In this document: one piece after another, positions 51,798 through 60,661 of the stretch
How positions within the stretch are numbered: the first letter of the stretch is position 1
How the letters are laid out: each line of letters begins with the position of its first letter
From: CAJMNU01 sp905214855
GTDB taxonomy: Bacteria > Bacillota > Clostridia > Lachnospirales > Lachnospiraceae
Direction: 5' to 3'
Length of the DNA: 64,000 bases
Assembly (NCBI GenBank): GCA_937890595.1
Contig: CALADM010000013.1
Coordinates: 62,001-126,000, forward strand
The notes under the pieces: model-generated
The model's database searches: none
What the model saw: only the letters and a program-made list of their open reading frames with translations
Told to the model about the DNA's origin: nothing
Translations under genes and position numbers: made by a program

Positions 51798-52856
51798 TTA
51801 TTGGTCTAATTCCAAAAGCGCACGCATAAATCTCTCCATATATTGTTTTTCTCCAATGGAAACTCTCAGACAATTTCCAAACTCTCCAACATTCGGATAC
51901 ATCTTAATCAGTATTTTCTTTTCCTCTTTCATACGATTTACAATCGTCTGTGCGTCTGTCTTAGGTTCAATAAAAAGGAAGTTTCCCGCATCTCCTTTGT
52001 GCCTATAACCATTCTTGTCAAGTTCCTCTAAAAGATATCTCCTGCCGCCCAAAAACGCCTCGATCAAGGAATCCAGCATTCTAGGAGTTGTCAAAATCTT
52101 CTCTGCAAACAGCATGGCAAACGCATTGACATTATGAGGAGTACAATATTTCTGAATATATTGAATATCCTCTGGATGACCAACAACATATCCAAGGCGA
52201 CATCCCGCCATAGAAAACAGTTTAGAAAATGTTCGGGTCACTAGCACTCTTCTATGTTTTAAAGCATACTTTATAAATGTCTTTGGATAGAAGTAGTGAT
52301 ATGCTTCATCCACAAGCATTGTGATCTCCTTTTCTCTACAGATCTTAAAAATTTGTTCAAATTCTTCTTCTGTATAGACATTCCCCATTGGATTATTCGG
52401 ATTCAAGAGAATCACCATCTGAGTTTCCTCTGTAAGCTCAGAAATGATATCATTGATATCCATTGTCAGATCTTCTCTGTATGGAACTTTAACAAAATTT
52501 CTTCCATACATCTCTGAATATACCTGAAACATAAAATAAGATGGAACTACGCCTACAATACGTCCATGAACGGAGGTAAATGCCTGAATCGCATACCGGA
52601 TGGCTTCAGCAGACCCATTTGTCACACAAATATGATGGATGTCTGTCCCCACATGCTCTGCCAGAACCTGAGTAAAATGCAGAGTTTCCGGATACTGTGC
52701 AACAAACTGCGGAGTCACTTTGGAAAGGACAGAGTCAATAAACTCTTGTGTAAGCCCGCCCGGATTTTCATTGAGATCCAATCTAAGATAATCTTTTCTT
52801 TCATTCTGGTCAAAAATCCTGACCAAATCCTTAATGTTCTCATTCAGACAATACAT
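51798..52856 (-). CDS. Class I/II PLP aminotransferase, HisC-like
   Basis: The 352-residue enzyme has LDLNENPGG, the NNPNNPMGNVYTEEE-type loop (LLNPNNPMGN), LVDEAYHYFYP, and the PLP Lys in TRTFSKLFSMAGCRLGYVVG. The pattern is closest to histidinol-phosphate aminotransferases and their CobD-like relatives. No other histidine or cobalamin gene is in the window, so the substrate is unclear. It lies between prmC and DUF1385. Confidence 0.82.
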   Translation of the reverse strand: MYCLNENIKDLVRIFDQNERKDYLRLDLNENPGGLTQEFIDSVLSKVTPQFVAQYPETLHFTQVLAEHVGTDIHHICVTNGSAEAIRYAIQAFTSVHGRIVGVVPSYFMFQVYSEMYGRNFVKVPYREDLTMDINDIISELTEETQMVILLNPNNPMGNVYTEEEFEQIFKICREKEITMLVDEAYHYFYPKTFIKYALKHRRVLVTRTFSKLFSMAGCRLGYVVGHPEDIQYIQKYCTPHNVNAFAMLFAEKILTTPRMLDSLIEAFLGGRRYLLEELDKNGYRHKGDAGNFLFIEPKTDAQTIVNRMKEEKKILIKMYPNVGEFGNCLRVSIGEKQYMERFMRALLELDQ

Positions 52857-52939
52857 ATTTTTCCCCTTCCATCTTTTTCATACTTCCTGCAAGTGAAACA
52901 AATCTCAATTTCTCTATCTGTTTTTGTCAAAACTCTCCC

Positions 52940-53893
52940 TTATTTTTGCCAGGAATATGTGTTTTCCGGAAATGTTTCCTCCAGATACTTCTTCCAATCA
53001 AATACTGCTTCCACTGCAGTAATTGCCACTTCGATCATAGCATCATCCGGCTCTTTCGTTGTAAGCCCCTGCATCCAAAGTCCCGGCTTAGAAAGCATAT
53101 TGACGAAAGCAGAGTCGCTTCTTCCAGCCAGACGTAAAAATTCATATGAAACCCCGGCAATCACCGGAATAAGCAAAATCCTGCTCAATATACGCATCCA
53201 TACGGTATCCACACGTATTACCATAAAAAACAGGATACTGATCACCATAACGATCAACAGAAAACTTGTTCCACAGCGCTTATGCTCTTTGGAACTCTTT
53301 CTGACATTTTCCACATTCAGTTCCAATCCATGTTCCACACAATTAATACATTTATGTTCTGCTCCATGATACATAAATGTCCTCTTGATATCCGGCATTC
53401 TGGAAATCACTTTTATATATGCAATAAAAATCATAATTCGGATAAGACCTTCCAAAAATGCCATCACAGTATCAGATTTGATTACTGTTCTAAAAATTCC
53501 TGCGATCAAAAGCGGCAGTACCATAAAAATCAGAATTGCCATCACTACAGAGCATACCATGACAGCTCCCATCAGTACTTTTTCCACCTTTTCTCCGAAA
53601 ACTTTATCCATCCAAAGTTCCAGTTTGCTTGGTTCAGAATCCTCATCATCCTCAAAAAATCCTGCTGAAAATGTCAGTGTACGCATTCCAAGGATCATAG
53701 AATCCGCAAAATTAAACACTCCCCGGATAAAGGGTAATGCCAAAAATGGCACTTTTTCTGTCAGGCTCACATAGCGGTTCTTTTCTACCGCGATCTCTCC
53801 ATCCGGCTTTCTCACTGCTGTCGCATAGTCATCCTGATTTTTCATCATAATCCCCTCAATGACAGCCTGACCGCCAATTCCAGAATACTTCAT
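52940..53893 (-). CDS. DUF1385-family membrane protein (YqhQ-like)
   Basis: The 317-residue protein begins KYSGIGGQAVIEGIMMKNQ and has a helical membrane domain with the motif MYHGAEHKCINCVEHGLELN and RCGTSFLLIV. It is the conserved neighbour of rpmE and prmC in Clostridia; function unknown. GGAGG precedes the ATG. Confidence 0.88.
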   Translation of the reverse strand: MKYSGIGGQAVIEGIMMKNQDDYATAVRKPDGEIAVEKNRYVSLTEKVPFLALPFIRGVFNFADSMILGMRTLTFSAGFFEDDEDSEPSKLELWMDKVFGEKVEKVLMGAVMVCSVVMAILIFMVLPLLIAGIFRTVIKSDTVMAFLEGLIRIMIFIAYIKVISRMPDIKRTFMYHGAEHKCINCVEHGLELNVENVRKSSKEHKRCGTSFLLIVMVISILFFMVIRVDTVWMRILSRILLIPVIAGVSYEFLRLAGRSDSAFVNMLSKPGLWMQGLTTKEPDDAMIEVAITAVEAVFDWKKYLEETFPENTYSWQK

Positions 53894-53923
53894 ATAAATT
53901 AAGCCTCCAAAAAAACAAAAAGA

Positions 53924-53959
53924 GATGCTGCAAAATTCATTGTGACCTTCTGCAACATC
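53924..53959 (-). terminator. Terminator after rpmE
   Basis: GATGTTGCA (53959-53951) pairs with TGCAGCATC (53932-53924) with one U.G pair, followed by TCTTTTTGTTTTTTTGG. It separates rpmE from the DUF1385 gene, although the T-run overlaps its leader. Its sequence resembles the terminator of manA. Confidence 0.7.
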
Positions 53960-53979
53960 CCCATATTCTCATAAACTAT

Positions 53980-54180
53980 TTAGTTCATACCATACTTACG
54001 GTTGAACTTATCGATACGTCCGCGAGCTGCAGCAGCTTTCTGCTGGCCGGTGTAGAATGAATGGCACTTGGAACAAACTTCTACGTGGATATCTTTCTTT
54101 GTAGAACCTGTTACAAACTCATTTCCACAGTTGCAGACAACTTTTGCCTGATAATATGCTGGATGAATTCCTTCCTTCAT
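53980..54180 (-). CDS. rpmE: 50S ribosomal protein L31 (C+ form)
   Basis: The 66-residue protein begins MKEGIHPAYYQAKVVCNCG and has four Cys (C16, C18, C36, C39), so it is the zinc-binding form. It joins the large-subunit central protuberance. The ATG at 54180 follows GAGGTGAT; a second ATG three codons upstream (54189) is less likely. A conserved-looking leader with hairpins lies upstream. Confidence 0.95.
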   Translation of the reverse strand: MKEGIHPAYYQAKVVCNCGNEFVTGSTKKDIHVEVCSKCHSFYTGQQKAAAARGRIDKFNRKYGMN

Positions 54181-54206
54181 GATAATCACCTCTTACCCTT
54201 TCTTAT

Positions 54207-54284
54207 ATTTGCGGTTTCCAACCGCAGGTGTATCGTCTTTTAAGACAGCTTAGTCAGTATATCATAGATTTTCTCTGATTGCAA
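54207..54284 (-). promoter_or_regulatory. rpmE: rpmE promoter and leader
   Basis: TTGCAA (54284-54279), a 17-base spacer and TATACT (54261-54256) form the promoter. The leader contains GTCTT-AA-AAGAC and a 7-bp hairpin TGCGGTT / AACCGCA (54226-54210) just before the ribosome site, a position expected for the L31 autoregulatory leader found in Firmicutes. I could not check it against a covariance model. Confidence 0.65.
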
Positions 54285-54332
54285 GCAGAATTCCTTTAGA
54301 AAAAAGCAAATTTCCCCTGAAATTCTGCTGAT

Positions 54333-56006
54333 TTAACGATAATCGGAATAAGAATGAAATAGTCTCTTTACTACATCATAGGAAAGTTTTCTTCTTCTGT
54401 ATTCATCTACAATCCCTTTATTGTTCATAGTGCGAGGACGATTGCTGAACCACTCAAAGCTGATGCGTACATCACAGAACTGCCAGATAAAGATACCACT
54501 GCATCCCTCCAGATCAAGCACAGCCTTGATCTGATCCTCCAATGCTTTCGCCTGATATTCCTCAGACCACTTACACAAAGTTGGTGTCCTGTATCCATAA
54601 ATAGCTCCTGCCCCAATTTCTGTTACTAGGAAAGGCTTTCCGCTTCCATCACTTGTCTGTACCCAATCATAAATATCTGCAACATAATCAGCCGCCTTGC
54701 TGTCATGATACCATTCCGGATATAAATTATATGATACGATCTCTGGAAGCCCCAAACAGATATCTGTCTTAAATCTACAGCTAGCTGATGATCTTGGTCT
54801 GGAAGTATCCATCTTTTGGATCAGATCATATTGTTTTTTATAACATTCATATCCATATTCTGTATCACTTGCACACTCATTTAAAATTCCCCATATAATA
54901 ATAGATGGATGGTTGATATGAGCTGTGATCATCTCCTGAATGCAGGTCTCCGCCTGCTCTTCAAAGTGAGGATTCTGCATTTGCTCCAAAGAAAGTCCTC
55001 TGGCATGATTTTCCTCCCATACCAGAATTCCCTGCTCATCGCACAGATCCAAAAACAGTTCATCATTTGGATAGTGGGTAGTACGGATCGCATTTGCTCC
55101 CAGATCTTTTGCAATCTGAAGATCCTGCTGGATCGCTGCAAATGGAAGAGCACAACCAAACATTGGATGATCTTCATGACGGCAAAAGCCTTTTATACGA
55201 ATTTTTCTTCCATTCAAAAGAATATCTTTTCCTTGCACCTCGACAGTACGGAATCCCAAACGCTCTATCAAGTCGTCTACAGGCTCTTCTTGATTCCAAA
55301 GTACTGCCGAAATTGTATAGAGTTTTGGATTTTCCATTTCCCACATCTGGGCATCTTTAGCCCAAAGCTCTATCTGGATCTCCTTTTCCTCCCTTGCCTT
55401 TAAAGAAAACTCAATTGTCTTTTCTTCCATCTCTTCCAGATTGATATTCAGTTTATATTCTCTGTCATCTTGAGATATGGAATTCACCTTGGCGGTTATC
55501 AAAGCCTTCCAGCCATCTTCTGTCTTTACTGGTACTGCATGAAGATATTCTATATAAGCATCTTTCAGACTTTCCATGAGCACGCCTCTTGTAACACCTC
55601 CATAGCTCATATAATCATTTGGTACATGGAGTGCGCTCTCTTCACTGAATCGGTTATCTGCATAGACTTCCAACCTATGCATTCCTGCTTCCAGATCTTC
55701 TTTTAACACAGTAAATGGCGTATATGCATTATAATGTCTTCCTGCCTCCTTACCATCTATATAGATCTTAGCTGTATGGCTGACCCCTTTAAATATGAAT
55801 CTAACTGTTCCTTTTGCATAAAAATCTTTTTTAAATATACCAACTCCTCGATATGCCGAGAACTGCGGAAGACTCTCCCAACAGCATGGAACTACTACCG
55901 GATATACTTTTCCCACGTTTTCTCCACTACAAGGTGAAAATTCCCAAAGGCTGTCACTTAATTCCTGCATTTTTCTGATCTCATTCGTACAGTAAGTCCT
56001 GATCAT
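54333..56006 (-). CDS. Glycoside hydrolase family 2, beta-glucuronidase-like
   Basis: The 557-residue enzyme has the jelly-roll sugar-binding domain (FSAYRGVGIFKKDFY), an immunoglobulin-like domain, and the barrel with GFCRHEDHPMFG, the acid/base Glu in WGILNECASD and the nucleophile Glu in FLVTEIGAGA. The end has NNKGIVDEYRRRKLS, matching the Asn-x-Lys motif that binds the carboxylate of glucuronides, so beta-glucuronidase activity is favoured over galactosidase. No signal peptide, so it acts in the cytoplasm on imported glycosides. It is linked to an ABC uptake system. Confidence 0.85.
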   Translation of the reverse strand: MIRTYCTNEIRKMQELSDSLWEFSPCSGENVGKVYPVVVPCCWESLPQFSAYRGVGIFKKDFYAKGTVRFIFKGVSHTAKIYIDGKEAGRHYNAYTPFTVLKEDLEAGMHRLEVYADNRFSEESALHVPNDYMSYGGVTRGVLMESLKDAYIEYLHAVPVKTEDGWKALITAKVNSISQDDREYKLNINLEEMEEKTIEFSLKAREEKEIQIELWAKDAQMWEMENPKLYTISAVLWNQEEPVDDLIERLGFRTVEVQGKDILLNGRKIRIKGFCRHEDHPMFGCALPFAAIQQDLQIAKDLGANAIRTTHYPNDELFLDLCDEQGILVWEENHARGLSLEQMQNPHFEEQAETCIQEMITAHINHPSIIIWGILNECASDTEYGYECYKKQYDLIQKMDTSRPRSSASCRFKTDICLGLPEIVSYNLYPEWYHDSKAADYVADIYDWVQTSDGSGKPFLVTEIGAGAIYGYRTPTLCKWSEEYQAKALEDQIKAVLDLEGCSGIFIWQFCDVRISFEWFSNRPRTMNNKGIVDEYRRRKLSYDVVKRLFHSYSDYR

Positions 56007-56151
56007 TTGAACTCCCTTCCAGATAGATCCTGCATTCTTATATAGTATGCTGTTATCTGCTTTTATTATCTTATTTATTATAGCATTTATTGTCTTATTA
56101 TTGTTTTACTACTTTTATCGCTTTCTATTATTTTTCTCTTTTTTATATTAC

Positions 56152-56255
56152 GATACTAGGGTCAAAAGGTCAATAAATCCGCTGAAATCTTGCTTGCAGA
56201 AGCACATAGTGCAAAGCAATCCAGTAGCAGAGGATCAAAAAATCTCTTAACCCAA
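56152..56255. repeat. MITE-like dispersed repeat, short copy B
   Basis: It starts GATACTAGGGTCAAAAGG and shares the next 35 bases and the terminal GCACATAGTGC..GCAATCCAGTA block with copy A (44055-44253), but lacks about 90 internal bases. It lies between the GH2 gene and the MalG-like permease, within the presumed operon, and the right inverted repeat is more diverged. Confidence 0.65.
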
Positions 56256-56263
56256 ATATCACA

Positions 56264-57106
56264 TTATCCCTTAATACCAGAAGTTGCAACACCCTCTACA
56301 AAATATCTTTGTAAGAATACAAACAGAACTAAAACAGGGATCAATGCCACAGTTGCTGCTGCCATGATCAACGCATAGTTGGATGAATACTGTGAATTAA
56401 ACAAACGCAGCATAAGCTGTACTGTTTTCTTCTCTGTAGAAGACAGATAGATCAATGGACCCATAAAATCATTCCACTCAAATACAAATGATGTGATACA
56501 CAATGTCGCAACTGCCGGTTTAGAAAGAGGAACCATGATTTTTGCCCAAATCCCATACTCACTTAGTCCATCTATTCTAGCTGCCTCCAAAAGTTCTGTT
56601 GGAATCCCCATAAAGAACTGACGCATCAAAAATACACCGGTTGCTGTAAACGCATGCATAAGGATCAATCCCAGATGGCTGTCAGTCATACCAAATATTG
56701 TCATCATCTTATACTGCGGAACCATATAAACCTGCCATGGTATCGCTATTGTCATGACATACATCATAAAAATAGTATCTCTGCCCTTAAATTCCAATTT
56801 TGCAAACGCATATGCTGCGAAACTGGAAGTTACCAGCTGTAAGATTGTTGTACAGATCGTCAATTTTGTACTGTTCCAAAAACCAGTCACCAGAGGAACT
56901 TTACTCCAGATCTCTTTATAATTTGACCATTGGGGATCGGTTGGAATCCACTGAATCGGAAAAGAAAATACATCTTTCTCTATTTTTAATGAGGAAGAGA
57001 TCATCCAGGCAAAAGGAATCAGCATCACAATTGACATTAAAATTAAAAGTGTATATACCAAAACTGTTTTAATGGTGTTGGCTGTTCTATGTTTACTTTT
57101 TCCCAT
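56264..57106 (-). CDS. Carbohydrate ABC transporter permease (MalG-type)
   Basis: The 280-residue protein has six helices and the EAA loop ELLEAARIDGLSEYGIWAKIMVPLSKPA, which contacts the ATPase. It is the second permease of the sugar importer. The ATG at 57106 follows AGGGGG; a GTG three codons earlier (57115) is possible. It starts 12 bases from the MalF stop. Confidence 0.92.
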   Translation of the reverse strand: MGKSKHRTANTIKTVLVYTLLILMSIVMLIPFAWMISSSLKIEKDVFSFPIQWIPTDPQWSNYKEIWSKVPLVTGFWNSTKLTICTTILQLVTSSFAAYAFAKLEFKGRDTIFMMYVMTIAIPWQVYMVPQYKMMTIFGMTDSHLGLILMHAFTATGVFLMRQFFMGIPTELLEAARIDGLSEYGIWAKIMVPLSKPAVATLCITSFVFEWNDFMGPLIYLSSTEKKTVQLMLRLFNSQYSSNYALIMAAATVALIPVLVLFVFLQRYFVEGVATSGIKG

Positions 57107-57118
57107 ACTCCCCACCCC

Positions 57119-58009
57119 CTAATTATTGACAAATTTCTTCTCAAACTTAAACTGGATAAATGTAACTGTAATAACAATCGCAAACAAGATCATGGCAAGT
57201 GCACTTGCATATCCAAACTTTGAACTTACAAATGCGGTATTATAAATATGGTAAGCCAATACCTTTGTAGCCTCACCAGGACCACCCTGTGTGGTAATAT
57301 ACATTGTATCATAAGACTTAAATGCACTTACCATCAGCATCATCAGGATATAAAACGTGGTAGGCATAACCCCCGGCCATGTCACATGTCTGAACTGCTG
57401 CCACTTATTCGCTCCATCCAGCGCAGCCGCTTCATACAAATCTCCTGATACTCCCTGTAAAGCAGCCAGATAAACGATCATATAGTATCCAACACCTTTC
57501 CACACAGTCAGACCAATGATCGTTGGCATCGCCCATGTGGTAGAAGCAGCCCATCTCGGAGGATTTTCAATACCCAAAGCCATCAGCATACTATTGATCG
57601 GTCCTCTGTCTGGATTAAACAACGCCATCCACACTACAGCGATCGCTACTAAAGAAGCAACATAAGGGAAAAACAATACAGAACGGAAGAATACTTTTCC
57701 TTTTAAAGGCTTATTCATCAAAATCGCAAGTCCCAATGCAAAAGCAAGCGTAACTGGCACAGTTACAGCAGTGTAATACAATGTATTTAATAGCGATTTT
57801 ACAAAACTTTTATCTTTTGTGAACATGTAAATAAAGTTTTCCAGACCAACAAATTTAATCTTTCCTCCTGAATTCCATTCACAAAAACTTAACAGCAATG
57901 AAAAGACGATCGGTACAAATGTAAAAATCAAAAATCCAATTAAATTTGGCAAAATAAATGAATATGCTACCAGTGTTTTTCTTTTCTTAAGTGACACATG
58001 TTTTGCCAT
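57119..58009 (-). CDS. Carbohydrate ABC transporter permease (MalF-type)
   Basis: The 296-residue protein has six helices, the start SFILPNLIGFLIFTFVPIV and the EAA loop DLYEAAALDGANKWQQFRHVTWPG. It pairs with the MalG-type permease. AAAGGAGG lies upstream of the ATG. No ATPase gene is in the locus; such importers often use a shared MsmX/UgpC-type ATPase encoded elsewhere. Confidence 0.92.
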   Translation of the reverse strand: MAKHVSLKKRKTLVAYSFILPNLIGFLIFTFVPIVFSLLLSFCEWNSGGKIKFVGLENFIYMFTKDKSFVKSLLNTLYYTAVTVPVTLAFALGLAILMNKPLKGKVFFRSVLFFPYVASLVAIAVVWMALFNPDRGPINSMLMALGIENPPRWAASTTWAMPTIIGLTVWKGVGYYMIVYLAALQGVSGDLYEAAALDGANKWQQFRHVTWPGVMPTTFYILMMLMVSAFKSYDTMYITTQGGPGEATKVLAYHIYNTAFVSSKFGYASALAMILFAIVITVTFIQFKFEKKFVNN

Positions 58010-58024
58010 ACAGAATCCTCCTTT

Positions 58025-58072
58025 AAAAATACAGCCGTCCAGAAGTCTGATATGATACCTCCAAACGGCTGT
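58025..58072 (-). terminator. Hairpin between binding-protein and permease genes
   Basis: ACAGCCGT (58072-58065) pairs perfectly with ACGGCTGT (58038-58031) on the minus strand, followed by ATTTTT. In sugar importer operons such partial terminators lower permease expression relative to the binding protein. Confidence 0.6.
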
Positions 58073-58094
58073 AATGCTTTCTAATACTTACAGG

Positions 58095-59414
58095 CTATTC
58101 TGCCAGAAGTTCTCCTATACGCTCTTTAAGATTTGCAATACCCTCTTCCGGAGTCTCGCTCTTAGTCATGATTGCACTGTGCTCTTCTTTAAATATATTA
58201 TCAATTTCTTTGCCTTTTGCATTCATAGGCTGCTCTACAAGGTTCTTAGGCAGATTCACAATATACTTAGAAAGTCCTTCTGGTACAGTCGGATATTTGT
58301 CGTGCAAACTATCAAAAATCTTTCCAACAGATTCAGAACTATATCCTGGAACGATACCACAATTTGCTAGAACCTCTGCTCCTTCTTCTCCACAGGCAAA
58401 TGTGATAAATTGCCATGCTTCTGCAGGATGCTTTCCGTATGCACCGATGGATACTGGTGTTACGCCTCCAATACAATTCTCATTTGCGATTCCTTCATTA
58501 TTAGGCATAGCACAAACACCCCAGTTAAAATCTTTAGAATTCTCACACAGCATATTGATATACCATGTTCCCATCTGAAGCATTGCTGCCTGCTGATTGT
58601 AGAATACACCACTGTAATGAATATTAGAAGATTTCAAAGCGCCATAATCTTGAACCAGTCCCTCATCCTGCATAGCAACAATCTCATTGTAGTATGGAAG
58701 CAGGCTATCGTATGTAGATGGATCATCAAACTTAAACTGTTCTGTTCTTGCTGGGTACATATATACATTACTTGGCCAAGTATGTACATGTGCTCCATAT
58801 ACCTTTTCATTCGCCTCGCCACTTGTCATCTTCTTTGCCAGCTCATGATATTCAGCCATTGTCATGCCATCCTGTGGATAATCAACTCCTGCCGCATCAA
58901 ATAAATCTTTATTATAGAAAATCAGCTGATTATCATAACGGAATGGAAGCGCATATGTTTTTCCATCTAATTTTAACTGATCTAACAGACCATTGTAGTT
59001 ATCTGCATTGAAACTTTCATCTGTCTTCAAATACTCATCCAATGCATAGATATGTCCCTGCTCAATAAGTGCTGATAAAGCCGGAGTGCCTTTTGTAAAT
59101 ACGACATCAAAATCCTGTTTTCCACTTAACTGTGTTGTAACAACATTATCATACTCATCTGCAGCAAGCTCTACCACTTCCACTTTAATATTAGGATATT
59201 TTGCTTCAAACGCTTCTATGATCGTCTTAAAATATGTTACATTGCTATAGTCCCATAAAACCACTCTTAGTTTCACATCTTCTCCAGTAGCCTGTGCCAC
59301 TTCAGAAGGGGCTTCTTTTGAGGCATCTGCTTTTTTGTCACCTCCACATCCTGTCAATGCTCCAGCGATCATTGCCGCTGCCATAAAACCTGCCAATACT
59401 CTGTGTTTTCTCAT
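58095..59414 (-). CDS. Sugar ABC transporter solute-binding lipoprotein (family 1)
   Basis: The 439-residue protein has a lipoprotein signal with lipobox GALTGC (Cys23) and a Ser/Glu-rich spacer, then a periplasmic-type binding fold with YPNIKVEVVELAADEYDNVV and VFTKGTPALSALIEQG. It captures an oligosaccharide or glycoside outside the membrane for the MalFG-like permeases. GGAGG precedes the ATG. The upstream region has the possible AraC sites at 59526-59553. Confidence 0.92.
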   Translation of the reverse strand: MRKHRVLAGFMAAAMIAGALTGCGGDKKADASKEAPSEVAQATGEDVKLRVVLWDYSNVTYFKTIIEAFEAKYPNIKVEVVELAADEYDNVVTTQLSGKQDFDVVFTKGTPALSALIEQGHIYALDEYLKTDESFNADNYNGLLDQLKLDGKTYALPFRYDNQLIFYNKDLFDAAGVDYPQDGMTMAEYHELAKKMTSGEANEKVYGAHVHTWPSNVYMYPARTEQFKFDDPSTYDSLLPYYNEIVAMQDEGLVQDYGALKSSNIHYSGVFYNQQAAMLQMGTWYINMLCENSKDFNWGVCAMPNNEGIANENCIGGVTPVSIGAYGKHPAEAWQFITFACGEEGAEVLANCGIVPGYSSESVGKIFDSLHDKYPTVPEGLSKYIVNLPKNLVEQPMNAKGKEIDNIFKEEHSAIMTKSETPEEGIANLKERIGELLAE

Positions 59415-59525
59415 ATTGTCCTCCTGCTCGTATAAAATTTAGTAAATAGTTACATTCTGTTCATCCGACCTTTTTGGTATTTATTTATATTTTATCATAA
59501 ATTTTATTTGATTTTATGTGAAAAA

Positions 59526-59553
59526 CTGCTATAATCACAGCATATTCTGCTAT
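59526..59553. promoter_or_regulatory. Direct repeats spaced by 21 bp, candidate AraC operator
   Basis: CTGCTAT occurs at 59526-59532 and at 59547-59553, a start-to-start distance of 21 bases (two helical turns), in the divergent region between the binding-protein gene and the AraC gene. AraC-family activators commonly bind direct repeats with this spacing just upstream of the -35 region. Confidence 0.5.
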
Positions 59554-59667
59554 TCAATATATAATTTTCTTATTACACTTATATTTACAAAATTAATCAA
59601 ATATTTTCTTTCAATTGTTGATTTTTAAGGAGGGATTTCTATTTTTACTGAATTTTATCAGGAGATA

Positions 59668-60594
59668 TTGCCAAACTATCTTCTTTCACACAAACAGACC
59701 TCCGAAGAGACGAAATGGAATATCCATATGCATCCAGACTCCTTGGAGATTTTACTATTTAAAAAAGGAAATGTAGACTTTTATATCAATAACCAGTTCC
59801 TGCATCTTCGTCCTGGTGATTTAATCCTAATTCCCCCAAAATTAGTACATGGTTACTGTTCTAAAGACTGCTCACCCTATGAACGAATCCCCGTCCATAT
59901 ATCAGAAGATTTTGCAGCTACTCTCTGCACAGAACAGAATGATCTTCTAAAATGTTTTTCTCAAAATGAACCACGTTTCCTTCGTATGGAAAAACACCAG
60001 ATATCCCTATATGAAATGTATGTTGACAGTGCAATTTCCTATTTGAAAGAAAATCAATTTGGTCAGGATATTTTCATCAAATCCACTCTTTCTCTGATTC
60101 TTTTGCTTATCAACACTACAGATCAGAATATTTCTATCAATACTGCAAAAGATGTGTTTCCGGAATTGATTTTCCGTACACTTGCCTATATTGATAAACA
60201 TTACACAGAAGAGATTTCCGTACAGACAATTGCTGATCATCTTGGAATCAGTTCTTCCAGACTATGCCATGTATTTAAAAATTTCATGGGTGTTTCTTTG
60301 TGGAATTATGTCATTACCCAGAGAATACAACTCGCAAAACTTTTACTAGATGAAGGTTCTTCCATCACCAATGCCTGTTATGAATGTGGTTTTCAGGATT
60401 ACAGTCATTTTCTGAGAAGTTTTCACAACATTGTAGGAATAACACCCAAAAAGTATATACAGGGTATATTGATGCACCAAGTTTCACCCCCCACACACAA
60501 TATCAACCTCAAAAAATGTACTCTGTATGCCCCGTCATCTCATTCATTTTCTATTGCCCCATCTGCCAGATCATGGGCAGATTCCATCAAATAA
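59668..60594 (+). CDS. AraC-family transcriptional regulator
   Basis: The 308-residue protein has an N-terminal cupin-like sugar-binding domain (LEILLFKKGNVDFYINN, LRPGDLILIPPKLVHGY) and two C-terminal HTH motifs (ISVQTIADHLGISSSRLCHVFK, and SITNACYECGFQDYSHFLRSF with ITPKKYI). It should activate the divergent importer and GH2 genes in response to their sugar. The drawn start is TTG at 59668, but AAGGAGG at 59627-59633 is ideally spaced from an in-frame ATT at 59641, which would add nine residues and fit the usual N terminus of the family. Confidence 0.88.
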   Translation: MPNYLLSHKQTSEETKWNIHMHPDSLEILLFKKGNVDFYINNQFLHLRPGDLILIPPKLVHGYCSKDCSPYERIPVHISEDFAATLCTEQNDLLKCFSQNEPRFLRMEKHQISLYEMYVDSAISYLKENQFGQDIFIKSTLSLILLLINTTDQNISINTAKDVFPELIFRTLAYIDKHYTEEISVQTIADHLGISSSRLCHVFKNFMGVSLWNYVITQRIQLAKLLLDEGSSITNACYECGFQDYSHFLRSFHNIVGITPKKYIQGILMHQVSPPTHNINLKKCTLYAPSSHSFSIAPSARSWADSIK

Positions 60595-60604
60595 GTTTAC
60601 AAAA

Positions 60605-60645
60605 ACAGCTTTGTACTTCCTTACCATACGGAAATACAAAGCTGT
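60605..60645 (-). terminator. Terminator after rho (shared with the AraC gene)
   Basis: ACAGCTTTGTATTTCC (60645-60630) pairs with GGAAGTACAAAGCTGT (60620-60605), about 15 bp with one G.T position, followed by TTTTTG on the minus strand. On the plus strand no T-run follows, so it mainly serves rho. Confidence 0.8.
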
Positions 60646-60661
60646 CTGTATAAATCTACTA

